From: Pontibacter chinhatensis
GTDB taxonomy: Bacteria > Bacteroidota > Bacteroidia > Cytophagales > Hymenobacteraceae
Assembly (NCBI RefSeq): GCF_900113285.1
Contig: NZ_FOOT01000004.1
Span: forward strand, 372,001-436,000
DNA: 64,000 nt
Reading direction: 5' to 3'
Shown here: in pieces, positions 49,577 through 58,464 of the stretch
Position numbering within the stretch: the stretch's first letter is position 1
Layout of the letters: each line of letters starts with the position of its first letter
Notes under the pieces: model-generated
What the model saw: only the letters and a program-made list of their open reading frames with translations
The model's database searches: none
What the model was told of the DNA's origin: nothing
Position numbers and translations under genes: made by a program

Positions 49577-49894
49577 GCTAAATAAAACTTTGAACCGGGC
49601 AAATACCTTTAAACTTATTAAAGACTATTTACAATTTATTATACGAAAGTTACTGTAATTAGTAAAGCCAAACAGTTTATTTTAATACAATTTTTTTAAA
49701 ACTTAGCAAAAGGTACGAGCAACCAGCAAAAGCTGCCACAGCACCATACAAGCATGTTTTAAACGAACACTTGTTAGCAAACACCGACCAAACGCCCTTT
49801 ATTATCTACAAAAAGGCAGAACTTATCGGTGCAAAAACAAGAGGCCGGCGCAACTCATACTTGCACCGGCCCCGGCAATGGCAAAAGCGCCTGC
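49577..49894. other. AT-rich intergenic spacer
   Basis: No supported gene lies in about 320 bases. The part 49600-49710 is A/T rich (e.g. TTTTAATACAATTTTTTTAA) and should contain the promoter of the small gene to the left; the right part lies downstream of the helicase gene. The short plus-strand frames here lack plausible composition. Confidence 0.45.
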
Positions 49895-51160
49895 TTATTT
49901 TTTCTTTTTTGCCTTGGCTTTTGCCTTCTTACTTTTGGCTGCCTTGGCTTTCTGCTCTCCCTCCTCAGCCTCTTTCAGCAGGGCCTTCCAGTCATACTTG
50001 GCATCTGCGCTGAAGTCCAGCGTGGCTTCGTAGTCATCCTTCTCCACTTCCAGCACTTTGATATCCTTAGTTAGATACTGCTGTATCTCCTCCAGTATGG
50101 GTCTTTCCTCCAAGGCGCAGAAACTAACGGCAATGCCCTTTTCGGTACCACGGCCGGTCCGGCCCACGCGGTGCACGTAGTTCTCCGGTTGCTCGGGCAG
50201 GTCATAGTTCACCACATACTCCACGCCGGGTATGTCTATGCCGCGCGCGCTCACGTCGGTTGCAATCAGCAGTTTCACCTCGCCTTTTTTAAACCGGCGC
50301 ATAACCTCCAGGCGGTCTTGCTGCTCCTTGCCACCGTGTATGCTTTCTGCCTTTATCCCCACGCGGTCCATGGCTGCCACCACACGCTCGGCGCGCACCT
50401 TGGTGCGCACAAAGGCCAGAATCTTCTTCTCCGGGTTCTCCTTCACCACACGCTCCAGGAAAAAGCGCTTGTCGTCCATCTCCACAAACATTACCGAGTG
50501 GTCTACGTTTTTCGACACCGGGTCTTTGGGCGAGATTTGGATGCGCACCGGCTTGTTCACCAGCGAGTAGGCCAGCTCCTTTATCTTCTCGTTGATGGTG
50601 GCCGAGAAGAACAGCGTCTGGCGCTTGCGGGGCAGCTTGCTGGTAAGCTGGCGGATATCGTGGATAAAGCCCAGGTCCAGCATGTGGTCTGCCTCATCCA
50701 GTATCAGAACCTCCACGCGGTGCAGGTGCAAGTGCCCCTGGCTTACCAGGTCGAACAGGCGGCCCGGCGTGGCCACCAGCACATCAATGCCCTCTTCCAA
50801 CTTCGCGATCTGCGGCCCCTGCTCCACGCCGCCAAACACGCAAAAGGTCTTCACGCGGGTTCCGCGGCCAATCTCGTTAAATACTTCGGTTATCTGCAGG
50901 GCAAGCTCCCGGGTTGGCACCATCACCACACACTTGATGCCATCGCCGCGCTTGCGGTTTTTGCTAAACTGCAGCCTGTCGAGCACCGGAATAGCGAAAG
51001 CAGCCGTTTTGCCTGTACCCGTTTGGGCAATGGCCAGCACATCCTCCCCTTTCATGATGGGCGGGATGGCCTTAAACTGAATGTCAGTCGGTCTTTTAAA
51101 GCCCAGCTTGCTCAGGCTTTTCTTTATCTCGTCGGAAATGCGGTAATCTTCAAACTTCAT
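49895..51160 (-). CDS. DEAD-box RNA helicase
   Basis: The 421-residue protein has the full motif series: Q motif FKRPTDIQFKAIP, motif I AQTGTGKTAAF, PTRELALQ, ATPGRLFD, motif II LDEADHMLDLGF, SAT in FFSATINEK, and motif VI HRVGRTGRG, with a C-terminal Lys/Ala-rich tail (KKAKAKAKKKK) for RNA binding. It is of the RhlE/DbpA-like bacterial type and acts in ribosome assembly or RNA turnover, particularly in the cold. No partner gene is adjacent. Confidence 0.95.
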   Translation of the reverse strand: MKFEDYRISDEIKKSLSKLGFKRPTDIQFKAIPPIMKGEDVLAIAQTGTGKTAAFAIPVLDRLQFSKNRKRGDGIKCVVMVPTRELALQITEVFNEIGRGTRVKTFCVFGGVEQGPQIAKLEEGIDVLVATPGRLFDLVSQGHLHLHRVEVLILDEADHMLDLGFIHDIRQLTSKLPRKRQTLFFSATINEKIKELAYSLVNKPVRIQISPKDPVSKNVDHSVMFVEMDDKRFFLERVVKENPEKKILAFVRTKVRAERVVAAMDRVGIKAESIHGGKEQQDRLEVMRRFKKGEVKLLIATDVSARGIDIPGVEYVVNYDLPEQPENYVHRVGRTGRGTEKGIAVSFCALEERPILEEIQQYLTKDIKVLEVEKDDYEATLDFSADAKYDWKALLKEAEEGEQKAKAAKSKKAKAKAKKKK

Positions 51161-51344
51161 GGTGTAGCGGTGTTATACTTTGCCTTGCCTATACGTACGG
51201 CATAAGCAAGGTGCAAAGGTAGAGCTTATTCTTGATTGTTGAGCGGTTGTCAGTCGCAACAGAGGGTGGTATTGTCGGCCTGGGCTTTGGCCTCGCCCTG
51301 TAAACCGTAAAAAAAATCAGGCGCTAGGCTAAACTTTTTTGATA

Positions 51345-51357
51345 GTAATACTATTAC
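51345..51357 (+). promoter_or_regulatory. Candidate operator palindrome upstream of the tetR-like gene
   Basis: GTAATA-C-TATTAC is a perfect 13-base palindrome about 80 bases before the TetR-family start. Position and symmetry suit autoregulation of the efflux operon; binding is inferred, not shown. Confidence 0.35.
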
Positions 51358-51436
51358 AAATAAAAGCTTTCGTTACATTTTTAGAGCAGTTGCTCGTGGG
51401 AAGTATAACCAAAGACGCGCACTGTATACTTTATAT

Positions 51437-52114
51437 ATGGCAACCAGTATCCAGATAAACCTGAAACATCGATCGTACCTGCGGGAGCCCGAAGGCACCG
51501 AGCTTGGCCGAAAGATTATTGCCGAAAGTATAAGGCTGCTGGATGTGCTGGGCTACGAGGGCTTCACGTTTAAGAAGCTGGCGGCCGAAATGGGCTCCAC
51601 GGAGGCCTCCATTTACCGCTACTTCGAGAACAAGCACAAACTGCTGGTATACCTGGCATCCTGGTACTGGGCCTGGCTGCACTACCTGGTCACCCTACAG
51701 ACACGGAACATTGCCGACCCGCGCAAGCGCCTGAGCCGGGCCATTGAGGTGATTGCCAGAGCCGGTGAGGCCGATGACCCTACGGTACTGCACATTGATG
51801 AGCGTGCTCTGCACCGGGTAGTAGTGGCAGAAGCCTCCAAAGTATACCACACCAAAGAAGTGGACGCCGAGAACAAGGAAGGTTATTTCCTGGAGATGAA
51901 GCATTTGTGCCAACGCCTGGCCCAGATCGTGCTGGAGATAAACCCGGACTATCCTTACCCGCACGCCCTGATGAGCACCGTGCTTGAGGCGGCGCACCAG
52001 CAACTATTTTTTGCGCAGCACCTGCCCTCGCTCACAAACGTCCGCTCCGAGAAGTACACAGAAACAGTGGCCTTCCTGAAACAGTTGGTTTTTGCGGCAG
52101 TAGACAACTCCTAA
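51437..52114 (+). CDS. TetR-family transcriptional regulator
   Basis: The 225-residue product has an N-terminal helix-turn-helix of TetR type (GRKIIAESIRLLDVLGYEGF, TFKKLAAEMGSTEASIYRYF, ENKHKLLVYLASWYW) and a helical C-terminal ligand domain. It precedes an ABC-HlyD-TolC set by 21 bases and probably controls it. An operator-like palindrome lies at 51345. The inducer is unknown. Confidence 0.9.
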   Translation: MATSIQINLKHRSYLREPEGTELGRKIIAESIRLLDVLGYEGFTFKKLAAEMGSTEASIYRYFENKHKLLVYLASWYWAWLHYLVTLQTRNIADPRKRLSRAIEVIARAGEADDPTVLHIDERALHRVVVAEASKVYHTKEVDAENKEGYFLEMKHLCQRLAQIVLEINPDYPYPHALMSTVLEAAHQQLFFAQHLPSLTNVRSEKYTETVAFLKQLVFAAVDNS

Positions 52115-52135
52115 TCCCCTTACCTCCGGAATTAA

Positions 52136-53875
52136 ATGGATGCTAATTCAACGAACAAGAAACTGCCGCCTACCAAGCGCTTCCTGCAACTGCTGTCTAT
52201 AGAGCGCCGGGAGATTCTGTACATGTACGTGTATGCCATCGCCGCGGGCCTCATCACCCTGATGGTTCCTTTAGGCATACAAAGCATCATCGGCTTCGTG
52301 TCGAGCGGGCAGGTGACCACCTCGGTAGTCGTGCTGATAAGCCTGATTGTGCTGGCCCTGCTGATTGTGGGCGGGTTACAGGTCATGCAACTCTGGCTGG
52401 TGGAGTTCATCCAGCAGCGCCTGTTTGCGCGAACGGCCTCCGAGTTTGCCTACCGCATCCCCCGCTTCCAGCCGGAGGCCCTGCTACAGTATAACCCACC
52501 GGAGCTCATGAACCGCTTCTTTGATGTGGTAACGCTGCAGAAGGGCCTGGCCAAGATTCTGGTGGACTTCTCCACGGCGGTGATACAGATCGTGTTTGGC
52601 CTCCTCCTGCTGTCGCTCTACCACCCATACTTTATTTTCCTGGGCCTGATCCTGTTCATCGTGCTGATTCTGATCATCTGGCTTACGGGGGGCAAGGGCA
52701 TCGATACAAGTATAAAAGAGTCCACATACAAGTATAAGATGGTGGCCTGGCTCGAGGAAATGGCCCGCTCCATGAGCACCTTTAAGCTGGTAGGACACAC
52801 TAACCTGCCCATGGACCGCACCAACAGCTATGTAAAGAACTACCTTAAGGTGCGCCGGGAGCACTTTAAAGTGCTCATGACGCAGTACTATAGCTTTGTG
52901 GGCTTTAAGACCTTTATTACGGGTGGCCTGCTGGTGCTGGGCTGTATCCTGGTGGTGCAGCAGGAAATCAACATCGGCCAGTTCGTGGCCTCTGAGATCA
53001 TCATCATCATGATCATGAACGCGGTGGAGAAGGTGATCATGAAACTGGACACAGTGTATGATGTGATGACGAGCCTGGACAAGCTCGGGCTGGTGAGCGA
53101 TCTGCCGGTTGAGGAGTTTAAAGGGATTAAGCTCGATGAGTTGCCCCTGAACGGAGGGCTGAGCATACATGCCCGTAACCTAGGCTATAGGTTCCTGGAT
53201 ACCAAAAAAGTAGCACTGGAGGGACTTAACTTCACCATACAACCCTCTGAGCGTGTTTGCCTGGCAGGCTTCAACAGCTCCGGGAAAAGCACCCTGATCA
53301 GCATTATACTTGGGCTGCTGCCGTCCTACGAGGGAAGTCTATCCTTTAACGGTATCTCCATGCACGACCTTCACAAGGGCAACCTGCGCAGCCTGACCGG
53401 CGACAACATCGGTAAGGAGCAGGTGTTTGACGGAACGCTGTTGGAGAACATTACGCTGGGCCGCGACCTGCCCATACAGGACGTGCTCTGGGCGGTAGAG
53501 ATTACAGGCCTGGCGCCTTTTGTGCACACAACGCCGGGCGGCTTGCAGGCCAGCCTCACGGGCGGCAGCATGCGCCTGCCAGGCACCATCGCGCGTAAGA
53601 TAGTGATGGCCCGCAGCCTGGTGCGGCGCCCTAAGCTCCTGATTGTCGACAATTACTGGGCAGGGCTGGAGAAGAAGGAGCGGCTGGAGTTCCTGCGCCT
53701 GCTCACCGCCCCACAGTTCGACTGGACCATAATCATCGTATCGAACGACAAAGACATCATGCGCCTGTGCGACCGCACACTCCTGCTACAAAACGGGCAG
53801 TTGGCTGCCGACGGACACTACGAAGAGATAAAGCACCTGGAAGTAATGCAGGAACTAATAGACGTAACCGGCTAA
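52136..53875 (+). CDS. ABC exporter subunit (TMD-NBD fusion) with degenerate nucleotide-binding motifs
   Basis: The 579-residue half-transporter has ~6 hydrophobic helices (residues ~25-310, e.g. MVPLGIQSIIGFV and ITGGLLVLGCILVVQ) and a C-terminal NBD. Walker A is AGFNSSGKST (~377-386). The usual Q-loop, LSGGQ signature, catalytic Glu and H-loop His are all altered: the signature aligns to LPGTI (~481-485), Walker B reads LLIVDN with Asn506 in the Glu position, and the H-loop is SNDK with Asn537. Family resemblance is to type I secretion/peptide exporters (LapB or bacteriocin-type, no peptidase domain). It is followed 3 bases later by the HlyD gene. Transport by normal ATP hydrolysis is doubtful. 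Confidence 0.85.
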   Translation: MDANSTNKKLPPTKRFLQLLSIERREILYMYVYAIAAGLITLMVPLGIQSIIGFVSSGQVTTSVVVLISLIVLALLIVGGLQVMQLWLVEFIQQRLFARTASEFAYRIPRFQPEALLQYNPPELMNRFFDVVTLQKGLAKILVDFSTAVIQIVFGLLLLSLYHPYFIFLGLILFIVLILIIWLTGGKGIDTSIKESTYKYKMVAWLEEMARSMSTFKLVGHTNLPMDRTNSYVKNYLKVRREHFKVLMTQYYSFVGFKTFITGGLLVLGCILVVQQEINIGQFVASEIIIIMIMNAVEKVIMKLDTVYDVMTSLDKLGLVSDLPVEEFKGIKLDELPLNGGLSIHARNLGYRFLDTKKVALEGLNFTIQPSERVCLAGFNSSGKSTLISIILGLLPSYEGSLSFNGISMHDLHKGNLRSLTGDNIGKEQVFDGTLLENITLGRDLPIQDVLWAVEITGLAPFVHTTPGGLQASLTGGSMRLPGTIARKIVMARSLVRRPKLLIVDNYWAGLEKKERLEFLRLLTAPQFDWTIIIVSNDKDIMRLCDRTLLLQNGQLAADGHYEEIKHLEVMQELIDVTG

Positions 53876-53878
53876 AGT

Positions 53879-55243
53879 ATGGCTTCAGAGCTAAACAAGA
53901 TGGATAACACAGATCACGAGCTGGAGGTAATGGCGGAGGTGCAGACGCCGCGCCTGGGCCGCACCCTTACGTACTGGCTCGGCGGCATCTTCCTGATTAT
54001 TATCCTTTCGCTGTTCCTCCCCTGGACGCAGAACATCCGCTCGCAGGGAACGCTTACGGCACTAACCCCACAGGACAGGCCCCAAACCATAGAGGCAACC
54101 ATTGCAGGCCGCATCGAGCAGTGGCACGTGATGGAGGGGGCTTACGTGAAGAAGGGCGACACTATTGCCAGCTTGTCGGAGGTGAAGGAAAAGTACATGG
54201 ACCCGGACCTGCTCGTGCGCCTGGAGGAGCAGGTGCAGGCCAAAGAGGGAGCCATGGAAGCCAACCTGGCCAAGGAGAGGGCCATGCAGGAGCAGATAAA
54301 GGCACTGCGCGAGGGCCTGAGCTTTAGCCTGCAGAAGGCGCGTAACAAGGTGGGCCAAACACGCCTGAAGCTGCAAAGCGACAGCATGGAGGTGGTGGCG
54401 CAGCGTACTGAGCTGACTATAGCCGAGGCCCAGTTTGAGCGCCAGGAGAACCTGTATAAGCAGGGCCTGAAGTCGCTGACGGAGCTGGAGCAGCGCCGCC
54501 TGAAGCTACAGGAAGCGCAAGCCAAGCTGCTCTCGCTCATTAATAAGTATGAGGCCGCACAGGCCGAACTGCAGAACGCCCGCACCGAGCTAAACTCGCT
54601 GCAGGCAGAGTATGGCGATAAGGTTGCCAAGGCCGAGGCCGAACTCAGCGCCACCCGCTCTTACACATTTGCCACGCAGGCAGACATGGCCAAGCTACAG
54701 AATGAGCTCAGCAGCACCCGCATCCGCAGCCAGTACTACCAAATTGTGGCGCCCCAGGATGGCTATGTGGTACAAACCTTGAAAGCGGGTATCGGTGAGA
54801 CAATTAAGGAAGGTGAGGCGCTGGCTACCATCATGCCGCGCGACCCGCAGCTGGCCGCGGAACTGTACATCGATGCCCTGGACCTGCCGCTCATTAAACC
54901 CGGCGATGAGGTGCGCCTGCAGTTTGAGGGGTGGCCCACCATCGTCTTCTCAGGTTGGCCAGGAGCTACCTTTGGCACCTTTGGGGGCCGGGTGGCTGTA
55001 ATAGACAACACCGGCACCAACGGCCGCTACCGCATGCTGGTAGTGCCGGATTCCGATGAGGCGTCCTGGCCTGAGCCGCTCCGTGTAGGTTCGGGGGTAT
55101 ACGGTTGGGCGATGCTGAAAAAGGTGCCGATCTGGTATGAGATCTGGCGCCAGCTCAACAACTTCCCACCTGACTATACTGAAACCCAGGGAGCCCCTGC
55201 AGCCACTGGAAAAAAGACTTCTGACGTCTCTCAAAAGGAATAA
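53879..55243 (+). CDS. HlyD-family membrane fusion protein
   Basis: The 454-residue adaptor has a short cytoplasmic N-terminus, one membrane helix (LTYWLGGIFLIIILSLFLPW near 30-50), and a biotinyl/lipoyl half-motif (GRIEQWHVMEGAYVKKGDTI). A long coiled coil follows (residues ~105-285, rich in Glu, Leu, Gln, Arg), then the second lipoyl half (IVAPQDGYVVQTLKAGIGET) and a beta-barrel. It would link the ABC subunit to the TolC-like channel. The genes are nearly contiguous (3 and 7 bases apart). Confidence 0.93.
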   Translation: MASELNKMDNTDHELEVMAEVQTPRLGRTLTYWLGGIFLIIILSLFLPWTQNIRSQGTLTALTPQDRPQTIEATIAGRIEQWHVMEGAYVKKGDTIASLSEVKEKYMDPDLLVRLEEQVQAKEGAMEANLAKERAMQEQIKALREGLSFSLQKARNKVGQTRLKLQSDSMEVVAQRTELTIAEAQFERQENLYKQGLKSLTELEQRRLKLQEAQAKLLSLINKYEAAQAELQNARTELNSLQAEYGDKVAKAEAELSATRSYTFATQADMAKLQNELSSTRIRSQYYQIVAPQDGYVVQTLKAGIGETIKEGEALATIMPRDPQLAAELYIDALDLPLIKPGDEVRLQFEGWPTIVFSGWPGATFGTFGGRVAVIDNTGTNGRYRMLVVPDSDEASWPEPLRVGSGVYGWAMLKKVPIWYEIWRQLNNFPPDYTETQGAPAATGKKTSDVSQKE

Positions 55244-55250
55244 CCTTCGC

Positions 55251-56687
55251 ATGCGCATCCTTTACACCATCCTTGTAGCCCTTACTGCCTTGTTTATACT
55301 TGGCACAAGCCGTGCTGCTGCGCAGATGCCGGACTCCGCGCAGCAGGTGCTCACGCTGCAGGAGTTTCACCAGCTCATCCTGCTGCACCACCCGGTAGCC
55401 TCGCAGGCGGCGCTGCTGACGGAGCAGGCACGCCAGGAGCTGCGCATTGCCCGGGGCGCCCTCGATCCGGTTATCTCCAGCAAAGTATACCGCAAGGAGT
55501 TTGGGGGCAAAGAATACTACAACCTCTGGAGCAACACGCTGCAGGTACCGCTGTGGTTTGGCCCGGAGCTGAAGGCGGGCTTCGACAAGAACACAGGCTC
55601 CAACCTGAATCCCATGGATTATACTCCCTCCGAGGGGTTGAGCTCTGTAGGGATTTCGGTGCCGCTGGGCCAGGGCTTGTTTATAGACGAGCGTCGCGCC
55701 ACCATACGGCAGGCCCGCTTAATGCAGGAAATTGCCGAGGCAGAGCGCATTAAACTCATCAACAAGCTACTGCTGCAGGCTACCAAAGACTATTGGGACT
55801 GGCTTTTATACTTCCGGCAGGTACAGCTTTACGAGGAGGCAGTCGAGCTGGCTGACTTCAGGCTGAAGGCGGTGCGCGCCCGCGTGCAGGAAGGCGACCT
55901 GGCCGCCATAGACACCGTGGAGGCGCTGACAGAGGTACAGGCACGGCAGGTGCTGCTACAGGAGGCCCTGCTGGGCTATAACAACGCCCGCCTGCTAGTG
56001 GCCACCCACCTGTGGGCCGAGGATGAAACGCCGCTGGAGCTGCAGGATCAAACCATACCCGCTCTTACCGGCAGCGAGATCGCGTCGCTGTCGCAGAGCG
56101 ACCTGCAGCAGCTGCTAGAGACAGCAAAAGCCAACCACCCCGACCTGCGCAAGCTCAGCCTGAAAGGCCAGCAGTTACAACTGGACCGGCGCGTAGCCGC
56201 CGACAAGCTCAAGCCCAAGCTAAATGCAGAGTATAACCTGCTGCAAAGCGACTTTTACATGAGGCCCGAGGCCATAGACCGCAGCTTTATAGGAGAGAAC
56301 TACAAACTGGGCCTCAGTTTTAGCCTGCCCCTGTTCCTGCGGCAGGAGCGCGGCAAGCTGCAGCTTACCAAGGCCAAACAGCAGGCCAATGCCCTGGAGC
56401 TAACCCAAACCGCCCGGGAGGTGGAGAATAGCATACTGGCCGCTTACAACGAGTGGCTGGCCCTGGAGGAGCAGATCAGGCTGCAGGAGCAAATGGTGGC
56501 AAACGCTAACACCCTGCGCAACGGCGAAGTAACCCGCTTTCAGAGCGGCGAAAGCTCGCTGTTTCTGGTGAACTCCCGCGAGATGAAGCTGATGGAGGCG
56601 CAGGCAAAGCTTTATACGTTACGGGCAAAGTATGCCAAGGCCCGCACCTTCCTCTACTGGTCTGCCGGAAGTATAGAAATGGAATAA
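55251..56687 (+). CDS. TolC-family outer-membrane efflux protein
   Basis: From the ATG at 55251 the product has 478 residues with a signal peptide (ending SRAAAQM) and the TolC pattern of paired long helices: LTLQEFHQLILLHHPVASQA, ARLMQEIAEAERIKLINKLL, QARQVLLQEALLGYNNARLL, VAADKLKPKLNAEYNLLQSD and a C-terminal repeat of helix and strand. The upstream frame overlapping the hlyD end lacks a signal peptide. It completes the tripartite export system. Confidence 0.92.
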   Translation: MRILYTILVALTALFILGTSRAAAQMPDSAQQVLTLQEFHQLILLHHPVASQAALLTEQARQELRIARGALDPVISSKVYRKEFGGKEYYNLWSNTLQVPLWFGPELKAGFDKNTGSNLNPMDYTPSEGLSSVGISVPLGQGLFIDERRATIRQARLMQEIAEAERIKLINKLLLQATKDYWDWLLYFRQVQLYEEAVELADFRLKAVRARVQEGDLAAIDTVEALTEVQARQVLLQEALLGYNNARLLVATHLWAEDETPLELQDQTIPALTGSEIASLSQSDLQQLLETAKANHPDLRKLSLKGQQLQLDRRVAADKLKPKLNAEYNLLQSDFYMRPEAIDRSFIGENYKLGLSFSLPLFLRQERGKLQLTKAKQQANALELTQTAREVENSILAAYNEWLALEEQIRLQEQMVANANTLRNGEVTRFQSGESSLFLVNSREMKLMEAQAKLYTLRAKYAKARTFLYWSAGSIEME

Positions 56688-56797
56688 GCTGGTTGCTACA
56701 TTCATATAGCCTCTGTTTCTCAGGAGCGCATACTTAGGAACAGAGGTTCACTTTTTCATACCCCTCTACTGGGAGCGGTTTCTTTTAGCTTCCCTAA

Positions 56798-56830
56798 TTG
56801 TATAAAAAGACGAATATATCCCTACTTTTG
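56798..56830 (+). promoter_or_regulatory. Promoter of the DUF2059 gene
   Basis: TTG at 56798-56800 and TACTTTTG at 56823-56830 (TAnnTTTG) are separated by 22 bases. Transcription would start near 56837, giving a ~107-base leader before the DUF2059 start. Confidence 0.6.
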
Positions 56831-56857
56831 CAGCCGCGCACGACCCTACTACTCCAC

Positions 56858-56938
56858 ATGAAAACAGACCACTTCCGCTCCATAGGCAACCCCCCCATCC
56901 CCTCTGCCAGCTGCAATTTTTTATCTTTTATACTTTAA
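56858..56938 (+). CDS. Possible 26-codon leader peptide
   Basis: ATG 56858 opens a 26-codon frame (MKTDHFRSIGNPPIPSASCN, then FLSFIL) that ends TAA 5 bases before the DUF2059 ATG. It lies entirely in the predicted leader. It contains a Pro run and Cys but no simple attenuation signature. It may be a short upstream frame or chance. Confidence 0.25.
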   Translation: MKTDHFRSIGNPPIPSASCNFLSFIL

Positions 56939-56943
56939 CGTTC

Positions 56944-57390
56944 ATGAAACAACTTTACACCCTCACGCTGGTGTTGCTGCTAAGCTGTGCCTCGGCTTTC
57001 GCACAGGACAACGCCAAAATCAAGGACATCCGGGAACTGCTCCACCTGACCAAGGCCGGGGAACTCGGCATGCAGGCCATCAAAACAAGTATGGAATCCA
57101 TGCGCAGAACAAATACATCGGTTCCGGCAGAGTTGTGGGACGAGTTTGAAAAAGCCTTCACGGCTGAGGATCTTGTCAACCTGAACATCCCGATATACGA
57201 CAAGCACTACACGCACCAGGATATCCAAGACATGATTGCCCTGTACAAAACCCCTCTCGGGCAGAAGATGTTGGAAAAAACACCTTTGGTTATGCAGGAG
57301 TCGATGCTGAAGGGGCAGCAGTACGGTCAGGAAGTTGCCATGCGTATCATCCAGAAAATGCAGGCAGAAGGAAAACTACCTAAAAACTAA
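56944..57390 (+). CDS. DUF2059 family exported protein
   Basis: The 148-residue product has a signal peptide (MKQLYTLTLVLLLSCASAFA) and the DUF2059 pattern: IRELLHLTKAGELGMQAIKT, LVNLNIPIYDKHYTHQDIQD, MIALYKTPLGQKMLEKTPLV and GQEVAMRIIQKM. Function is unknown; it is periplasmic and all-helical. It has its own promoter and terminator. Confidence 0.88.
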   Translation: MKQLYTLTLVLLLSCASAFAQDNAKIKDIRELLHLTKAGELGMQAIKTSMESMRRTNTSVPAELWDEFEKAFTAEDLVNLNIPIYDKHYTHQDIQDMIALYKTPLGQKMLEKTPLVMQESMLKGQQYGQEVAMRIIQKMQAEGKLPKN

Positions 57391-57418
57391 GCTACCAAGC
57401 CGGTAAAACCTATAAGAA

Positions 57419-57462
57419 GCAACAGGCGCCATCCCTATAATTTAGGAGGTGGCGCCTGTTGC
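57419..57462. terminator. Bidirectional terminator
   Basis: GCAACAGGCGCCA pairs perfectly with TGGCGCCTGTTGC (57419-57431 with 57450-57462), between convergent DUF2059 and TSUP genes. Confidence 0.8.
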
Positions 57463-57482
57463 ATTTATAACCATACTTTTGG

Positions 57483-58304
57483 TTACCCTTTCCGGCCAAA
57501 CCACTGCTGCACGGTGCTGGCAAGCCCGGCAAAGTCGCTGCCGCCGGAGCCGTACGTGTCGTAGGCGAATTTGAGGATGATGCCGGTAACCACCACCAGG
57601 AACAGCACCCGCACAAAGCCCACTCCACGCTTGAGCGCCGTGCGGGTGCCCAATTGCGAGCCGATGATGCTGCAAACAGCCATAGGCACGGCCACCTCGT
57701 AGAGCACATGCCCGTTCCAGGCAAAGTAGAGCAACGCCGAGAGGTTAGTGGCCACGTTCACCACCTTGGCCGCCGCTGAGGCCGCCAGAAAGTTAAACCC
57801 GAACAGGCCGATAAAGATGAAGATGAGGAAGCTGCCTGTGCCGGGCCCGAAAAAGCCGTCGTAAAAGCCGATGGCAGCGCCAACCAGCAAACCATACAGC
57901 CGCTCTTTCGATTCGGTGAGTTTGGGCGCGTGCAGCGACCCGAAATCCTTTTTGATGAACGTATAAACGGCCACCAGCACCAACAGCACCAGGATAAGCG
58001 GCTTGAGCAGGCTGGCATCGAGGTGGCTCAGGGCACGGGCGCCCAGGAAAGAGCACACAAAAGCCGCCGCGGCCGCCGGAAGTATGGCCAGGTAGTTAAT
58101 CTGGACGCTGCGCACATACTTTACCATCGCCGCCGTAGTGCCTGCAATGCCCGCAAACTTGCCGGTGCCGAACACCGTGGGCAGCGGCACTCCGGGCAAA
58201 AACACCAACAGGGCTGGCACCTGTATCAGCCCGCCCCCTCCTACCACCGAATCTATGAAACCCGCCATAAAGGCAAACAGGCACAGGTAAATAATCTCTT
58301 CCAC
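57483..58304 (-). CDS. TSUP-family (TauE/SafE-type) membrane transporter
   Basis: From the GTG at 58304 the product has 273 residues and ~8 hydrophobic helices with the TSUP signature GFIDSVVGGGGLIQVPALLV and the inverted-repeat counterpart GFYDGFFGPGTGSFLIF. Members export sulfite, sulfoacetate or other organosulfur anions. The frame is open further upstream, but GTG 58304 starts MEEIIYLCLFAF, the normal N-terminus, and the codons before it lie in heptamer-rich spacer. Sulfur-anion export is family knowledge; the substrate here is unknown. Confidence 0.88.
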   Translation of the reverse strand: MEEIIYLCLFAFMAGFIDSVVGGGGLIQVPALLVFLPGVPLPTVFGTGKFAGIAGTTAAMVKYVRSVQINYLAILPAAAAAFVCSFLGARALSHLDASLLKPLILVLLVLVAVYTFIKKDFGSLHAPKLTESKERLYGLLVGAAIGFYDGFFGPGTGSFLIFIFIGLFGFNFLAASAAAKVVNVATNLSALLYFAWNGHVLYEVAVPMAVCSIIGSQLGTRTALKRGVGFVRVLFLVVVTGIILKFAYDTYGSGGSDFAGLASTVQQWFGRKG

Positions 58305-58464
58305 AGAAAGTATAAAGTATAAAAAAGCGGCACAAGATACGGCACGGCAACCTGAGCCCAAGCACCTGTCCTCCTATTTTTATTTTATCGCTTTACACTT
58401 TAGCAAAGGGCACTTCTTAGGCAAAAACGCTGTTTAACTTCTGCAAAACAGAAAGGCATCACCC

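Noticed and set aside
50171-51205. 344-codon plus-strand frame over the DEAD-box helicase gene
   Set aside because: It is antisense to all conserved helicase motifs and has His/Leu-rich shadow composition.
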